64,000 nt of DNA. Source: Ustulina deusta (taxonomy: Eukaryota > Ascomycota > Sordariomycetes > Xylariales > Xylariaceae). A model generated the notes under the pieces. It saw only the letters and a program-made list of their open reading frames with translations, ran no database searches and had not been told where the DNA came from. Both the position numbers and the translations under genes were made by a program. Within the stretch, counting starts at the first letter, position 1; each line of letters starts with the position of its first letter. Positions 49,395 to 60,312 of this stretch are shown here, piece by piece. The stretch lies in the NCBI GenBank assembly GCA_023159155.1, contig JAJNNX010000022.1, positions 248,001 to 312,000 of the forward strand, written 5' to 3'.

Positions 49395-50591
49395 GGGGAA
49401 TGGCTACTAGGTAGTGTAGCTAGGGTAGATTCATGACGAACAATGGTAGTGCACTCTCGAAATCATTGTGCGGAAGGCTACATCTCTATGGAGTTGCGTA
49501 GAACCACGATCAGCGTTCTATCTGTAGGTAGTGTACATTGAGGCTTATCTGCTACAGCCAATTTAGATCAGGCCATTTTCACGTGCAAACAACTGCTAGG
49601 TAGTAGGTATACCCAGGTAGGTATCCATGTATAGTTGCGGCAGGGTTTCAACAATACCAGATGATATCCTTACTTAGCTGCCCTCTCTCCCTCACAAACA
49701 CATGCTGATTCACCATAAGGTATTGAAAATGGCTGGGCACTCACCAACTCGTACGCACGCGTTACCCAGCTCATATCCAGGTAATACCACGGTTCCCGTG
49801 GGTTTGCCCCAAGTTGTGATTCTGAAATGGTTTAAGTACCATGCTGTGCTGTGATAAGTGCCGCATAGATCTGTATTTTGAGTGTTTTGATGACTTGCAA
49901 GTTGTATTGGAAAGACCAATAAACAGTTCGAGAGTATAGATACTGTACCGCCGTGTATAACGAAGTGCGCAGATAAGTATATGTACAGGCAAAGCTCCAG
50001 CTTAGGTAACTACCTACCATTAGGTAACTACCACCAGGCAACCGAGAGAGGTAGCTGCAGATCGCACGTTAAGACAACGCCACTGCCAGGATCTGGCTTG
50101 CATGTGCGCGCCGAGGCTTGACCGGCCTAACCGAGCTGGGTTTACGAAGAAATTTCTGGACGGGGCATTGGTCATTTTTTATTCCGCCTATCCAAATTTA
50201 TGACGCTGCGATTCCCTTCCCCGCGAAACTCGAAACCCGAATCCTGCTCTCCCAGCTGGATACCCAGGCTAGAACATATCTTCTCCCTCGACGGCAAGCT
50301 CGAGCGAAGCCACTACCGCCCGCTATCGCCTCTTGGTAGCTCTTGAAAACGTGTTCCTATCCTATCTACTTCCCGCAAAGGTGCTATAGTATATCCGACA
50401 CGACGCACCATTTCCGAGCGCAACCCCCGCGCAACCCCGATGGATTGATTTCTTTACCACCCGACACAACCCGACCCGACACGACACGACACGACACGGA
50501 ACGGTACGACACATTACAACACATCTATCCTACTCGCGTCTCGATCGTTTCCCCCTTCTTTCTTTTTCCTTCTTGACATCACCCCCCGGCC
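49395..50591. other. 1.2-kb promoter region of the acyltransferase gene
   Basis: Holds the 3' end of the BRAP2-like gene and the upstream region of the next. A CGACA/CGACC repeat tract lies at 50461-50501, followed by a CT-rich leader (50530-50580). Small frames are not supported as genes. Confidence 0.6.
50461..50501. repeat. (CGACA)n pentanucleotide repeat
   Basis: About eight imperfect CGACA/CGACC units are visible in the leader of the acyltransferase gene. Likely a length-variable microsatellite. Confidence 0.8.
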
Positions 50592-52856
50592 ATGGCAGAG
50601 GACCACAAGACGACCAACGGGGCGCCGCCCTCGAACGCCCCAAAGGAGAAACCCCAGAAAGAGCTGTATCCCATGACCTCATGGAAGTATGACGCTTTCC
50701 TTCATACCTTCTCTGTTCTTGTCGACCTCTTCTTCCGCGAAGTTCACCCCCGAGGTGCCTGGCGTGTGCCCAGAAGTGGCCCTATCCTGTTCGTCGCAGC
50801 GCCTCATGCCAACCAATTTGTCGACGGCCTGGTCCTCCAGCGGACGCTCAAGCAAGAAGCGAACCGGCGTGTCGGTCTCCTGATTGCTGAGAAATCCGTC
50901 CATGGTTTCATCGGTTGGGGCTCTCGCCAGACTGGTTCTGTCCCCGTCGGCCGGGCCCAGGATAAGGCGAAGCCTGCCACAGGTCTCATCTACATGCCCG
51001 ACCCTATCAATAACCCGACGCTGATACGCGGCATCGGCACCGATTTCGAGAAGGAAGCCGAAGTGGGCGGCATGATCTTCCTCCCCTCTGTGAAGGGACA
51101 ATCCGGAAGTTCTGTCGACATCGCTAAGATTGTGGGCCCCGAGGAAATACAGACAAAACGCCCATTCAAAGGGAAGCTCTCATTGTTCCAGCTGACCGGT
51201 CGGGACGACGTCGATGGCCAGGGCAACTTTGGTAACCGCAGTTTGAAGGGACCTAAGGACGGCTATGAGGGAACCAAGTTCAAACTGGCACCTCACATAG
51301 ATCAGACAGATGTGTACAAGGCCGTCTTCAGCCGTTTGAGATCAGGCGGTTGCATCGGCATCTTTCCCGAGGGTGGTAGCCACGACAGAACTGAGTTGCT
51401 ACCTTTGAAGGCCGGTGTTGCCATTATGGCCCTAGGAACCCTCGCTGAGGATCCTAACTGCGGTCTGCAGGTTGTCCCGGTCGGCATGAACTATTTCCAT
51501 GCTCATAAATTCCGATCACGGGCTGTGGTCGAGTTCGGAGCCCCTTTCCAAATCCCCGACGATCTGGTCAAGAAATACAAGAATAACCAGAGGCGTGACG
51601 CCATCGCGCAGACGCTAGATATGGTACACCAAGCATTAAGTGCAGTTACTGTATCTTCGCCCGACTACGACACTTTGATGTGCATACAGGCTGCGAGACG
51701 TCTCTATAACACGGGCAGGAAACTGCCTCTGCCAATGGTTGTAGAGTTGAACAGGAAGCTAGCTGTTGGCTTCTCCAAGTACAAGGAGGATCCTCGAATT
51801 GTCGATCTGATGGACAATCTCAGAGATTATAATAAACAACTCCACTATCTCAACATTAGGGACCATCAACTCTCGTATGCTAAGATGACGCTGCTCAGGG
51901 TAGTCTTTACGTTACTCTACCGAGTCGTTAAGCTCCTGGTTCTCTCAATCGGTGTCGTACCTGGTCTCGTGCTATTTGCTCCGGTTTTCGCCGCCACGAA
52001 GTACATCAGCCACCAAAAGGCCAAGGAAGCTCTCGCGGGCTCATCTGTCAAGATCCAGGGCCGAGACGTGATGGCGACATGGAAACTTCTCGTTGCCATG
52101 GCTTTTGCACCAGCACTTTATAATCTCTATTCTATCTCTCTCGCCATCAAGGTCTATCAAGACAATCTGTGGGGCTACCTACACGACTCCATTCCTTTCT
52201 GGCTTGTTTATATAGTTGCTTGGATTATCTTCCCGGCAATCACGTTTGCCGCTTTCCGCATTGGAGAAGTCGGCATGGACATCCTGAAGTCACTGCGACC
52301 GTTAATTCTATGCATTAGCCCAACCTCGAGCTATAGCGTTCAAAGATTACGCGAGCGACGAATAGAATTGTCGAAGCAGGTCGTAAGGGTGATTAATGAT
52401 CTCGGTCCAGATATGTACGATGACTTCGAGAAGACACGTCTGGTTTCTGATCCGTTCCGCGACGATGGCTTTCTCAGTACACGAGAAGAGGCCGGCATTC
52501 CCACCATACGTCGCGACAGCGAATCGGCCGTCTCGTCGCCACCCGACTCACCTGGGTTGGTGCGCAGACACACGACGTTATCGAGCCGCGCAATCCCGCG
52601 GAATGAATCATTCAGCAACATTGGAGCGATTGGCATGTTTGCTACCCGACCACCGTCTCGGTCAAGAAGTAGGAGCAGCAGCGCCGGTGGTGGGTTCGGA
52701 TCCGCTGGTTTCCCAGTGTCTGGTTTTACTTCCTTGGATTCTCACGAAGGTTTCCAAGAGGCGAATAACAAGATTAGGGCAGCGATGAAGGAGAGGGGTC
52801 GAGTGAGAAGGAGAAAGAGCGGGGTCTCGCTGAACGACGATGAGAGCGATACATGA
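50592..52856 (+). CDS. SCT1: glycerol-3-phosphate O-acyltransferase (Gat1/Sct1 type)
   Basis: Endoplasmic reticulum enzyme that transfers an acyl chain to the sn-1 position of glycerol-3-phosphate (and dihydroxyacetone phosphate), the first step of phosphatidate and triacylglycerol synthesis. Single exon, 754 aa, typical for fungal Sct1/Gat2. PlsC motifs are intact: APHANQFVDG with His72 and Asp78 (motif I), the GSVPVGR region (II) and FPEGGSHDRTELLPLKAG near 257-274 (III). Three hydrophobic stretches at about 434-472, 498-520 and 533-558 anchor it. The C-terminal 150 residues are Ser/Arg-rich (PPSRSRSRSSSAGGG), like the phosphorylated tail of yeast Sct1. The ATG at 50592 has a good context (GGCCATGGC). 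The product of the glycerol kinase at the other end of the window is this enzyme's substrate. Confidence 0.97.
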   Translation: MAEDHKTTNGAPPSNAPKEKPQKELYPMTSWKYDAFLHTFSVLVDLFFREVHPRGAWRVPRSGPILFVAAPHANQFVDGLVLQRTLKQEANRRVGLLIAEKSVHGFIGWGSRQTGSVPVGRAQDKAKPATGLIYMPDPINNPTLIRGIGTDFEKEAEVGGMIFLPSVKGQSGSSVDIAKIVGPEEIQTKRPFKGKLSLFQLTGRDDVDGQGNFGNRSLKGPKDGYEGTKFKLAPHIDQTDVYKAVFSRLRSGGCIGIFPEGGSHDRTELLPLKAGVAIMALGTLAEDPNCGLQVVPVGMNYFHAHKFRSRAVVEFGAPFQIPDDLVKKYKNNQRRDAIAQTLDMVHQALSAVTVSSPDYDTLMCIQAARRLYNTGRKLPLPMVVELNRKLAVGFSKYKEDPRIVDLMDNLRDYNKQLHYLNIRDHQLSYAKMTLLRVVFTLLYRVVKLLVLSIGVVPGLVLFAPVFAATKYISHQKAKEALAGSSVKIQGRDVMATWKLLVAMAFAPALYNLYSISLAIKVYQDNLWGYLHDSIPFWLVYIVAWIIFPAITFAAFRIGEVGMDILKSLRPLILCISPTSSYSVQRLRERRIELSKQVVRVINDLGPDMYDDFEKTRLVSDPFRDDGFLSTREEAGIPTIRRDSESAVSSPPDSPGLVRRHTTLSSRAIPRNESFSNIGAIGMFATRPPSRSRSRSSSAGGGFGSAGFPVSGFTSLDSHEGFQEANNKIRAAMKERGRVRRRKSGVSLNDDESDT

Positions 52857-55800
52857 TTGTTTCTGGTTGAGCGTATTCTTGAAATGAAAATAAGTTGGCA
52901 GTATACTCGTTTACCGGGTGGTTTTCTGTTTTGGTTTTTTTGGCAGTAGGCAGTTGGACGTCGGTCATACCCGTTTTGTTGTTGTGATAAATGAACTTGT
53001 TGGTGTTTAGTAACCCTGGGCGATATATACGGGATGGGGATTCACATCCATTTTGGGGGAACACCGACAGAAGTGTCAATGCGTAAAGGAGTTATTATTG
53101 AGGAATTATACAATTCATACCTAGGTAATATAAATCATGATTGCTACCTATTGATGCTACTAATGATCTGCCTACCTGAGTACCTAGGTAGAAACATCCG
53201 ACGCTGTTCCCACTATTTGTGTTACCATGTTGAATACTTAAGATCAAAGACTTTGACGTGACTCTCATCCCACGGAACCTGGACAAAATCGCTGTCACAG
53301 GTTTTCCCTTATATTTAAGTTATAGAAATAAACAATATATTGTGATGTCAGTTTAATAGTACTAATATACATAGTTATATATATTTATATGTATGTATAT
53401 ATGTATAGGTATAGGGATATATAAAATTCTCTTAAACTCGACCAGAATGAAGTTGTCCTTACAAGAGAGAACCATGATGCTAAAATAGAGCAACAAAACG
53501 AAATAAAAAACGGTTAAATGTAGGTCAGAAATGGCAAGTTACGGTTGCATTGCTTCATCTAATATGGACAAAAGCTGCTTACCCGAAGGGGCGTGTCTAA
53601 CAGGAGTAATCGGATCGACTCATTGAACAGCACATCGTTTCAACCCATACCAGAATTCTCATCCATCGTGCTATGCAATATCCAACACTGCAGTGGTGGG
53701 TAGTGTAGAGAGGCTACTTACGCTTTGTAGTAGGGGCTGTGCCAGCGCCAACCCAGCATCGTAGACTCTGGTTTAAAGCAGACCAAGACCATCCCATTTA
53801 CGACCAAAGCCTGTCATTGAACTGACTTCGTCGTGTGGAATAGACCTCTAAGACTTTATTATTCGAAGTTGCGTTCACCTAATCGCCACCACCGGTTCGC
53901 ATGCAAACACATGAGCAACATGCAACTGAGCTTAGTGAAAACCGCAGACCCTGACGATGGTCATCTGTTCTCGGTCTCTGGGACTGATTACTTTGCGTCC
54001 AAAAATTCCTCGGTGAAGACCACCGTTCGTTGGGATACTCCTTCTCCTTCGTGCGTATATACGTCTTAGATGGTGCTTGTGCCCAGTCTACGGAACGTTA
54101 GCCTCGTCACCGTCTTCTCACTTCCCCGGGACAAGCGTGTCTGGCGACGAGGTTCGATCCAACATGAGGAATTACAGTGACAACGAGGATGTTTTCAACA
54201 TCTCTTTTTTTTTTTTTTTCGAAAACCGTCGTCTTCCATGGCGCTGTTGAAAACGATGTCGAATTCTCCACCGACGTTCGTGAGTATCTCACTTAGCTAG
54301 GCAACGAGCGTGTCGCGTTCCTCTCAGAGCCATTGCTGCACCTGGTCCATACGTCTACTGGGGAGGAGAGCTCAGGGATGTATGAAAGCTCGTAGATGAC
54401 AGCAGTGGCGCTTTCATGGCAACTCGTAAAGCCCCAAACGACGTAAGGTTGGGCCGAACCTCCATAATAGATGAAGACTGATGTCGTCCGAATTCATGCG
54501 ACAAAGTCCCGGGAATTGGTTTCACAGATTTGCTATCACCTCCGGCATCAAGACCGGCAACGCCGTCGGCTAAAGACAATATCCATCTAAAGGGCATCAA
54601 ACCATCTGCGGGCAACAAGGCTTTTCACGATACGTATCCCCCAAGGGTTCTCGTCGTCATCCCAGTTGTTATTACTCCCGAGGCCTTTGGACAGCCGAAA
54701 AAAACAGTGGCGTTGTCGGCTTTCTCTTCGACCAAAATAGCATTATAGAAGCCGTGTGGTAGCTGCCGACAATCATCCCTTTGCGTACTGCGCATTATCG
54801 CCTTAACCGCGAGACTTACGCTATGTCGCGCGCGCAGCGAATCCTTCTCTCCGCAAGATTGAAGAAGGAAGCATTGTGTGAGGTGGATTATTGGGTCGTC
54901 CAACTGGACTATGGTCCTGTGTCGTGGAGGGTGTTCAAGAAAAGGGTTGACAAGATCTGAACCGGAATTTAGTAGCATCCGCATCTTGACGGTGTCCTCA
55001 AAAGCACATGCGCCGACTCAGGGAGCGTTCTCCACTAGGGGTTAAAAGTAATAATAGGCACTTTGTCGAATTAAAATTATTGATTCAAGTCAAAATGAAT
55101 TCCACTAAATCTTTTAGAATAACTATAACTTTTTGTTTTACGACAGTTTTTTTTTAATTCTCTTATCTCCCCTTTAGAAATTTAAGGCGCCTTCACGCTC
55201 TTGGAACGGAGATGTCTCGACAGAGAGTGGGGCAGAAGTCGACCAATCATCTCGTTAGACAGGATCTGATAAGTTTTGACCTGCCACTGGCAAACGTCAC
55301 GTAATCGCACGATCTGATAAGCCATCCAAAAAATGAGGCAGTTCTGCTTTGTGATCATCTCACCTTCAGCCTCTGGTTTGGCGGAGTACGGTAAAGAGGC
55401 TTTGCTCCGAGTTAACGTAGTCCCCACCTCGGTCCCCGAATGAGTTTCTCCGTACCGTCGGCTTCAAACTCTTTACCACCGAGCTCGTCCGAGGGCGTGG
55501 AGTGGACTTCCGAGTAGAATCCCGAGAGTTCTTGCTGCCGTAATCTCTGTAGGATGATAGGCCATAGGTAAGCATCTAACACTTACACTTGCATACTGAC
55601 AATAGAACATTCTCCCGACTCGTGGCTCCGAACAGTTTCGCCAAAAGAGAAAGGCCTTCATAGCTAACGGCTACCTAACGTCTGCTAGTTCAGCATTCAG
55701 AGAGAGATAGACTCGAAATCCAGGTCAACGTCGTCACCCCGAGACTGGTAATTGGTTCGTTGTGTTCCGCTTAACCTGCGGGGCGACGGATCAACGTAAA

Positions 55801-56062
55801 GAGCTCTGCCTTTGCTCTATCTACACCGCCGGTTCGTGATAGGTCAGTAATCATCGTCCACGTCTACTGCCAGCGGAGCAGGCTTAGTGTAGCTCGTAAT
55901 TGCGAACGAACGAACAGCACAATGGAATCCCCCGCTTGCCGCGCGGCACTGAGATGGTGGTATAAGAATGGCTGACTTGCTAGATCAGATAAGCTGGTCT
56001 AAGAAGGGGGCCCTAGTCTGGGACAAGCCGAATCGAGTGGCCTACCTTTTGCTTAGATTACA
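52857..56062. other. 3.2-kb spacer with signs of decayed coding sequence
   Basis: AT-rich TATATATTTATATGTATG runs lie at 53360-53420 and a 15-T run at 54205-54219. Between about 54350 and 55660 the minus strand has several consecutive open stretches in different frames (54355-54618, 54625-54984, 55182-55427, 55366-55575, 55473-55661). This looks like a gene broken by frameshifts, but no domain is certain; one stretch (VKMRMLLNSGSDLVNPFLEH) faintly resembles an ankyrin repeat. The last 400 bases are the AIM32 promoter side. No intact gene is supported. Confidence 0.45.
54205..54219. repeat. 15-T homopolymer
   Basis: An uninterrupted T-run is seen directly. It sits in the loop between GATGTTTTCAAC and GTTGAAAACGATG, which can pair as a stem. 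Confidence 0.85.
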
Positions 56063-57433
56063 ATGGCGGCCCGGTCTTCCTCTGCTCCGCAGCAGCCGGA
56101 GCGACAGCCACCTCTAAAACAAAAAATGGCGCTGGGATTCAAATCGTTACTCGGCAGCGCGCGGAGGTTCGCCACCGGAGAAGAGCCTTCCACGGCTCCT
56201 GGCCTGGCCGAGCTGTTCCCGCCCACAGATCCTGTCGCCGATGGCGAGGATTGCACCCATGACTGTGAGAGCTGCCATGTCTCGTACCCCCGTGGCTTCA
56301 AAGTCGAGGAAAGCGACTTGTTGTATGGCCATGTGAAGGCCTGGAGCACCCATGTCATTGTTGCCACTGGCAAGTCGGATTGGGTACGCGATGTCGAGGA
56401 CGAAAAAGGCAGCGTCATGGAAGCGTTCGGGGAGGCCGTGAAACCTACAAACGGGGTACGTTATCTACATTGCGAGCTGCAAGTTGATCTAGCCCACTGA
56501 AATAATCTATCCCACTGTGTATGCGCATTGGGGAAGAAAGTCGTGTCTCGGCGCAATGCGCCAAACCCTCCAAGTCGTCACTATGAAGTGAAGTTCATTG
56601 ATCAATTGGCTAACGGGAGGAATTATGTCAAACAGCGGCTCATGCTCTCCGCCTCGAACATGCCAACGCCCTCGCACACATCGAATTACTCCGAGCCTAC
56701 AACCGCCATACTCCTCCCCGCCTTCACCGTCATCGAAAACATCACCCCTGCCGCCGTCCCTCTCCTAATATCCGAGTACATCAACCATGCGCCAACCTCG
56801 AAGTCGCCCCTCGAGCCCATTACACTTCCGCGATCGCTCCCTCTTTCCAACCTCCCGGACGCGCAGCAATTGCTCGCCCGCCCCTCTCCCCACCGTGCCC
56901 TCATTCTCCTCTGCTCCCACAAGACGCGCGACGCCCGCTGCGGACAAAGTGCCCCTATACTACGAAAGGAGCTGGAGCGGCATCTGCGACCCTTGGGCTT
57001 GTTCCGTGACCTGGACGACGAGCGGCCCGGCGGTGTAGGGATCTACTTCATAAATCACGTTGGGGGCCACAAATACTCGGCCAACATGATGGTATACCGT
57101 CGTCCCGACGCCTTTGGGGTGGATGCCGTGGAAAGAGGCAAGTTAGCGCCGAACGAGGAGGTGCAAATCAAGAAGGTCGTGCAGGAGACGACGGAGACGC
57201 CCGCCGTCAACGAGGCCGCGACCGCGGCCGTGACGAATGGGGGCGAGGCGAAACATGAAGACGGGGAGGGCGCCGATGATACGGGCGCTGGCCAGTGTAT
57301 CTGGCTTGCCCGCATCCGGCCCGAGGACTGCGAGAACATCGTGAAATACACGGTCCTCCAGGGTAAGGTGGTGAAGCCCGCTAGTCAGTTGCGCGGCGGC
57401 TTTAATCGCGAGAAAGGCTTGATGAGTTGGTGA
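56063..57433 (+). CDS. AIM32: AIM32-like mitochondrial sucrase/ferredoxin-like protein
   Basis: Thioredoxin-like iron-sulphur protein of the Suc_Fer-like family; yeast Aim32 is mitochondrial and linked to thiol redox quality control of import components. Two exons, 56063-56455 and 56537-57433, with an 81-nt intron (GTACGT..GGAAG), giving 429 aa. Visible are an N-terminal presequence-like Arg/Ser/Ala segment (LLGSARRFATG), CTHDCESCHVSYPRGFKVEE, then a second half with ILLCSHKTRDARCGQSAPIL and NHVGGHKYSANMMVYRR, the Cys and His ligands of the family. It ends LRGGFNREKGLMSW. An Ala/Glu-rich insertion near residue 360 (TAAVTNGGEAKHEDGEGADD) is variable in such proteins. The 3' splice site was set by frame, so that boundary is slightly uncertain. 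Confidence 0.92.
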
Positions 57434-59076
57434 ATACAAATTTTGGTCTGCAGTTAGGAATTTTGCACGGAAAGAAGACACCCCGTCGTCATGTCGAATT
57501 CGCCCGCTTCGGCTTGATATTGATGGGTGTGGGGTTGTTCTACTACTGCCCGCATTAACGAGGCAGGTCACGTCACGTCATGATTGGCTTTTACAGGGCG
57601 TTGTTGAGCTGCTCAACGAGTGCTGCAACGGTGCCCTTGAAAGAGAGCCTATTGCAGATCCAGGGAGAGAAGAAGAAGCCTTTGGTTCCCGCTCAACTCC
57701 CGGAGTTGGCTGATATTTTGCTTAGTCCAAACTAGAATGGGAGTGGAGGCTGCTTCAACCAGATAGATATGCCCCGAGATCCAAGGCGGGCGTGGAGATT
57801 ATCTATGTACAGATAGAGCCCTCCAGGTTCGGAGAATAGATGGTCAACATGATGGAGCAATCAAGAGCCGCCGGTGGAATGATCTGGGAACGAATTGGTG
57901 GAACTTGTTTCGTTATATGGTACATATTGTGTGGCATGGCTAAGTACCTAGTAGTAGTTTGGTTGGCTTACTATTCAGCATTGGGTGCGATTGATGGCTT
58001 GTAATGAAGGGCGAGTTAACCAGGTTAGATACCTCCTGTAGGTACCTTAGGCAGCACTGAGTACTTAGATTTACCTAAGGTCTACTGAAGAAGAATCTAG
58101 AGCTCCCACCTACCCAGCCGATTAACCCCCTAAACACCAATCAACACCAATACAACTAGCAATATAGGTCTATTTCGCTACACTAAAGGGGTCTATTGGC
58201 TGTAGGTACCTTCTAAATGCCACTCGTTTAACGTGCTTTCGTACGTAGCCTGTGATATTTCTTGGCGTTCTTGTTCGAATTGGCTTGCATGAGCCGTCTC
58301 CCACCTTCGGGCTTGTTCTTCTTCTACTACTTGAACTCTAGCTGTACGAATTTCCTCAATATTATAGAAGATTTTGTCCGGGGGTCCTTTTTTTAACCTT
58401 TTTACGGGCTACGGGATGTAATCGTTCTATTTCAGTCCTTGGTTCAGCATTTTCGCGTTGCGACAATAGCCAATTGCGTGGCTAGAAGGTTCAATCCGTT
58501 TGCCTGCCTTTAGTACAAGGGCATTTGCCTTGTCCGTCAGCCTCTCAGCTGGCATCTCAAGGCTAGAAAACTGGTCGCGAAGGTCTTGAGACCGTTTGGG
58601 AGTTACCCGAGCGGCCTCAAGGGCTACTCGGGGCTTGGTTTTTATGCTTGGGTGCCTTTGAATAAACCGATCGACCCAATTCTGACTGCTGCAATTCTCT
58701 GTTCGTAATCAGCAGGGTACAATTGTTGTATTGCTGTTGGTGGTGGCGCTGTCGACCGCTGTTTTGACCCATCCGGTTAGGGGTTCAATCTCGGGGGCAG
58801 GGTGGGGACTATACATGGAAAGTCAGAACGGGTGATTCACTGGGTGCTCACGTGACAAGAAGCTCTAGGGGTTACTACTAGTAGGTAGAGTGGCAGCCGT
58901 GAGCCTCGGCCCAAGCCGACCAAGCTTTCCCCATGCTTAGGCTAGCCAGGGTTCGTCATCAAATGAATCGCGAACGCTTTCTACATCCTTACGCGACACC
59001 TCCAGTTCCAACCTCGCTCTACCACAACTTTGCATAATATGATATGACATATTCGTAGTCAACCCAAGCTGCAGTT
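57434..59076. other. 1.6-kb spacer with a pogo-type transposon relic
   Basis: After the AIM32 3' end, a 51-codon frame (57580-57735, plus) is open but has no recognised motif. A degraded transposase relic occupies about 58240-58720. The final 250 bases are the PEX14 promoter side. TAGGTACC words lie near 58035 and 58204. Confidence 0.5.
58240..58720 (-). mobile_element. internally deleted pogo/Fot1-type transposase relic
   Basis: Read on the minus strand, one frame gives SQNWVDRFIQRHPSIKTKPR, the end of the Tc5/CENP-B-type helix-turn-helix domain of pogo-family transposases. Without a break it passes into TPKRSQDLRDQFSSLEMPAE and LTDKANALVLKAGKRIE, the C-terminal region of the same family. 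After a stop and one frameshift there follow ARKKVKK and GPPDKIFYNIEEIRTARVQV, the usual basic tail. The whole DDE catalytic core between them (roughly 250 residues) is missing. So this is a non-autonomous, decayed copy. Terminal inverted repeats were not located. The family call rests on the helix-turn-helix and tail patterns. Confidence 0.7.
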
Positions 59077-60312
59077 ATGGCTATTCGCGAGGACGTTGTG
59101 TCCTCGGCGGTTTCGTGTACGTCGACGATACGTCTTTTGAGAGAGCATCGTGCCAAATTGACAGCAGTGGCTAACTTGCCGTCCAGTCTTGCAGGACCCG
59201 AACGTCGTCTCCTCGCCCATAGAGAACAAGCTGTCGTTCTTACGATCGAAGAATCTTACACAAGAAGAGATAGATGCAGCGTTTGCACGCACAGGCTCTT
59301 CGCCACCGCCACAGGCCGTCTCACCAGCAGCCCAGCAACAACCCCAGCAACAGCCACACTACCCCCAGCATCAACAGCCGCCTCCATATGGATGGCAAGC
59401 ACCACCTCCAGAGCCTCCTAAGAGGGATTGGCGGGACTGGTTTATCATGGCTACTGTGGTCGGGGGAGTCGGCTACGGCTTGTATTTCATCTCAAAGGTG
59501 CAACCTGACCACTCTGTTTGTTTATAGCCAGCCCGAAAATACTAACACGAAGACAGCGTTACCTCTATCCTCTAGTAGCCCCGCCCACGCCGGAAAAACT
59601 GGACCAAGATAAAGCGACGGTGGACGAACAGTTCGAAAAAGCATTCGCAACTCTCGAGCAGCTGGCAAAGGATACAGAGGCCCTGAAGGAGTCCGAGGCA
59701 GCCAGGTCGGAGAAGCTAGACAAAGTCCTCGAGGACCTCGAGGCATTCGTGCGGGAGTCGAAATCCGCAAGCCGAAGGCAAGAGGACGAGACAGAGCGCC
59801 TGCGCGACGACATGAAGAACATCAATGCCACTATCCCCAAATCCATGGCCGCGCACAAGGAGTTCACCGACGGCAGGCTCAAGGAGATCAGTAATGAGGT
59901 CAAGAGCCTGAAGTCTCTGATCTCGCAACGCATGAATTCGGCACCGCCCGCTCCCTCATCGCCTCTTCCCGGATCGACTGCGACATATAATGACAGTGCG
60001 AGCGCTTATCTCCGACCTACCAGCGCCAACGCGGCGTCCGCAAGCCCAACGACTGCCCCGTCTGCAGAGGTGAAAGAGAGTGACAGCTTGAACGGAAGCA
60101 GCAGTGCTCAGGACGGGAACAACACGAGTGCAGCGTCATCGACGCCAAGCAAGCAGGATTACATCTCATCACTTAATGGGCGATCTAGTCCCTTCGGCAG
60201 CGGCGCGCCGGCAGGCAAAGCGTCAATCCCAGCGTGGCAGATGGCCGCAAGTAACACCAAGACGGCGGCAAACGTGGCCAGCAGCTCCTCGCCTGCCGGA
60301 AGCAGCTCCTAG
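59077..60312 (+). CDS. PEX14: peroxisomal membrane protein Pex14
   Basis: Core of the peroxisomal matrix-protein import pore: docks the receptors Pex5 and Pex7 and binds Pex13. Three exons, 59077-59116, 59187-59497 and 59557-60312, with 70- and 59-nt introns (CTAAC branch points), giving 368 aa. Splicing restores REDVVSSAVSFLQDP and the rest of the N-terminal receptor-binding domain (SPIENKLSFLRSKNLTQEEI, residues 1-50). A Pro/Gln-rich linker with PPPEPPKRDW follows, then a membrane segment at about 98-115 (WFIMATVVGGVGYGLYFISK), the RYLYPLVAPPTPE motif, a coiled coil (about 130-220) and a Ser/Ala-rich tail. The first exon codes for only 13 residues and one base. All conserved parts are intact. 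Confidence 0.96.
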
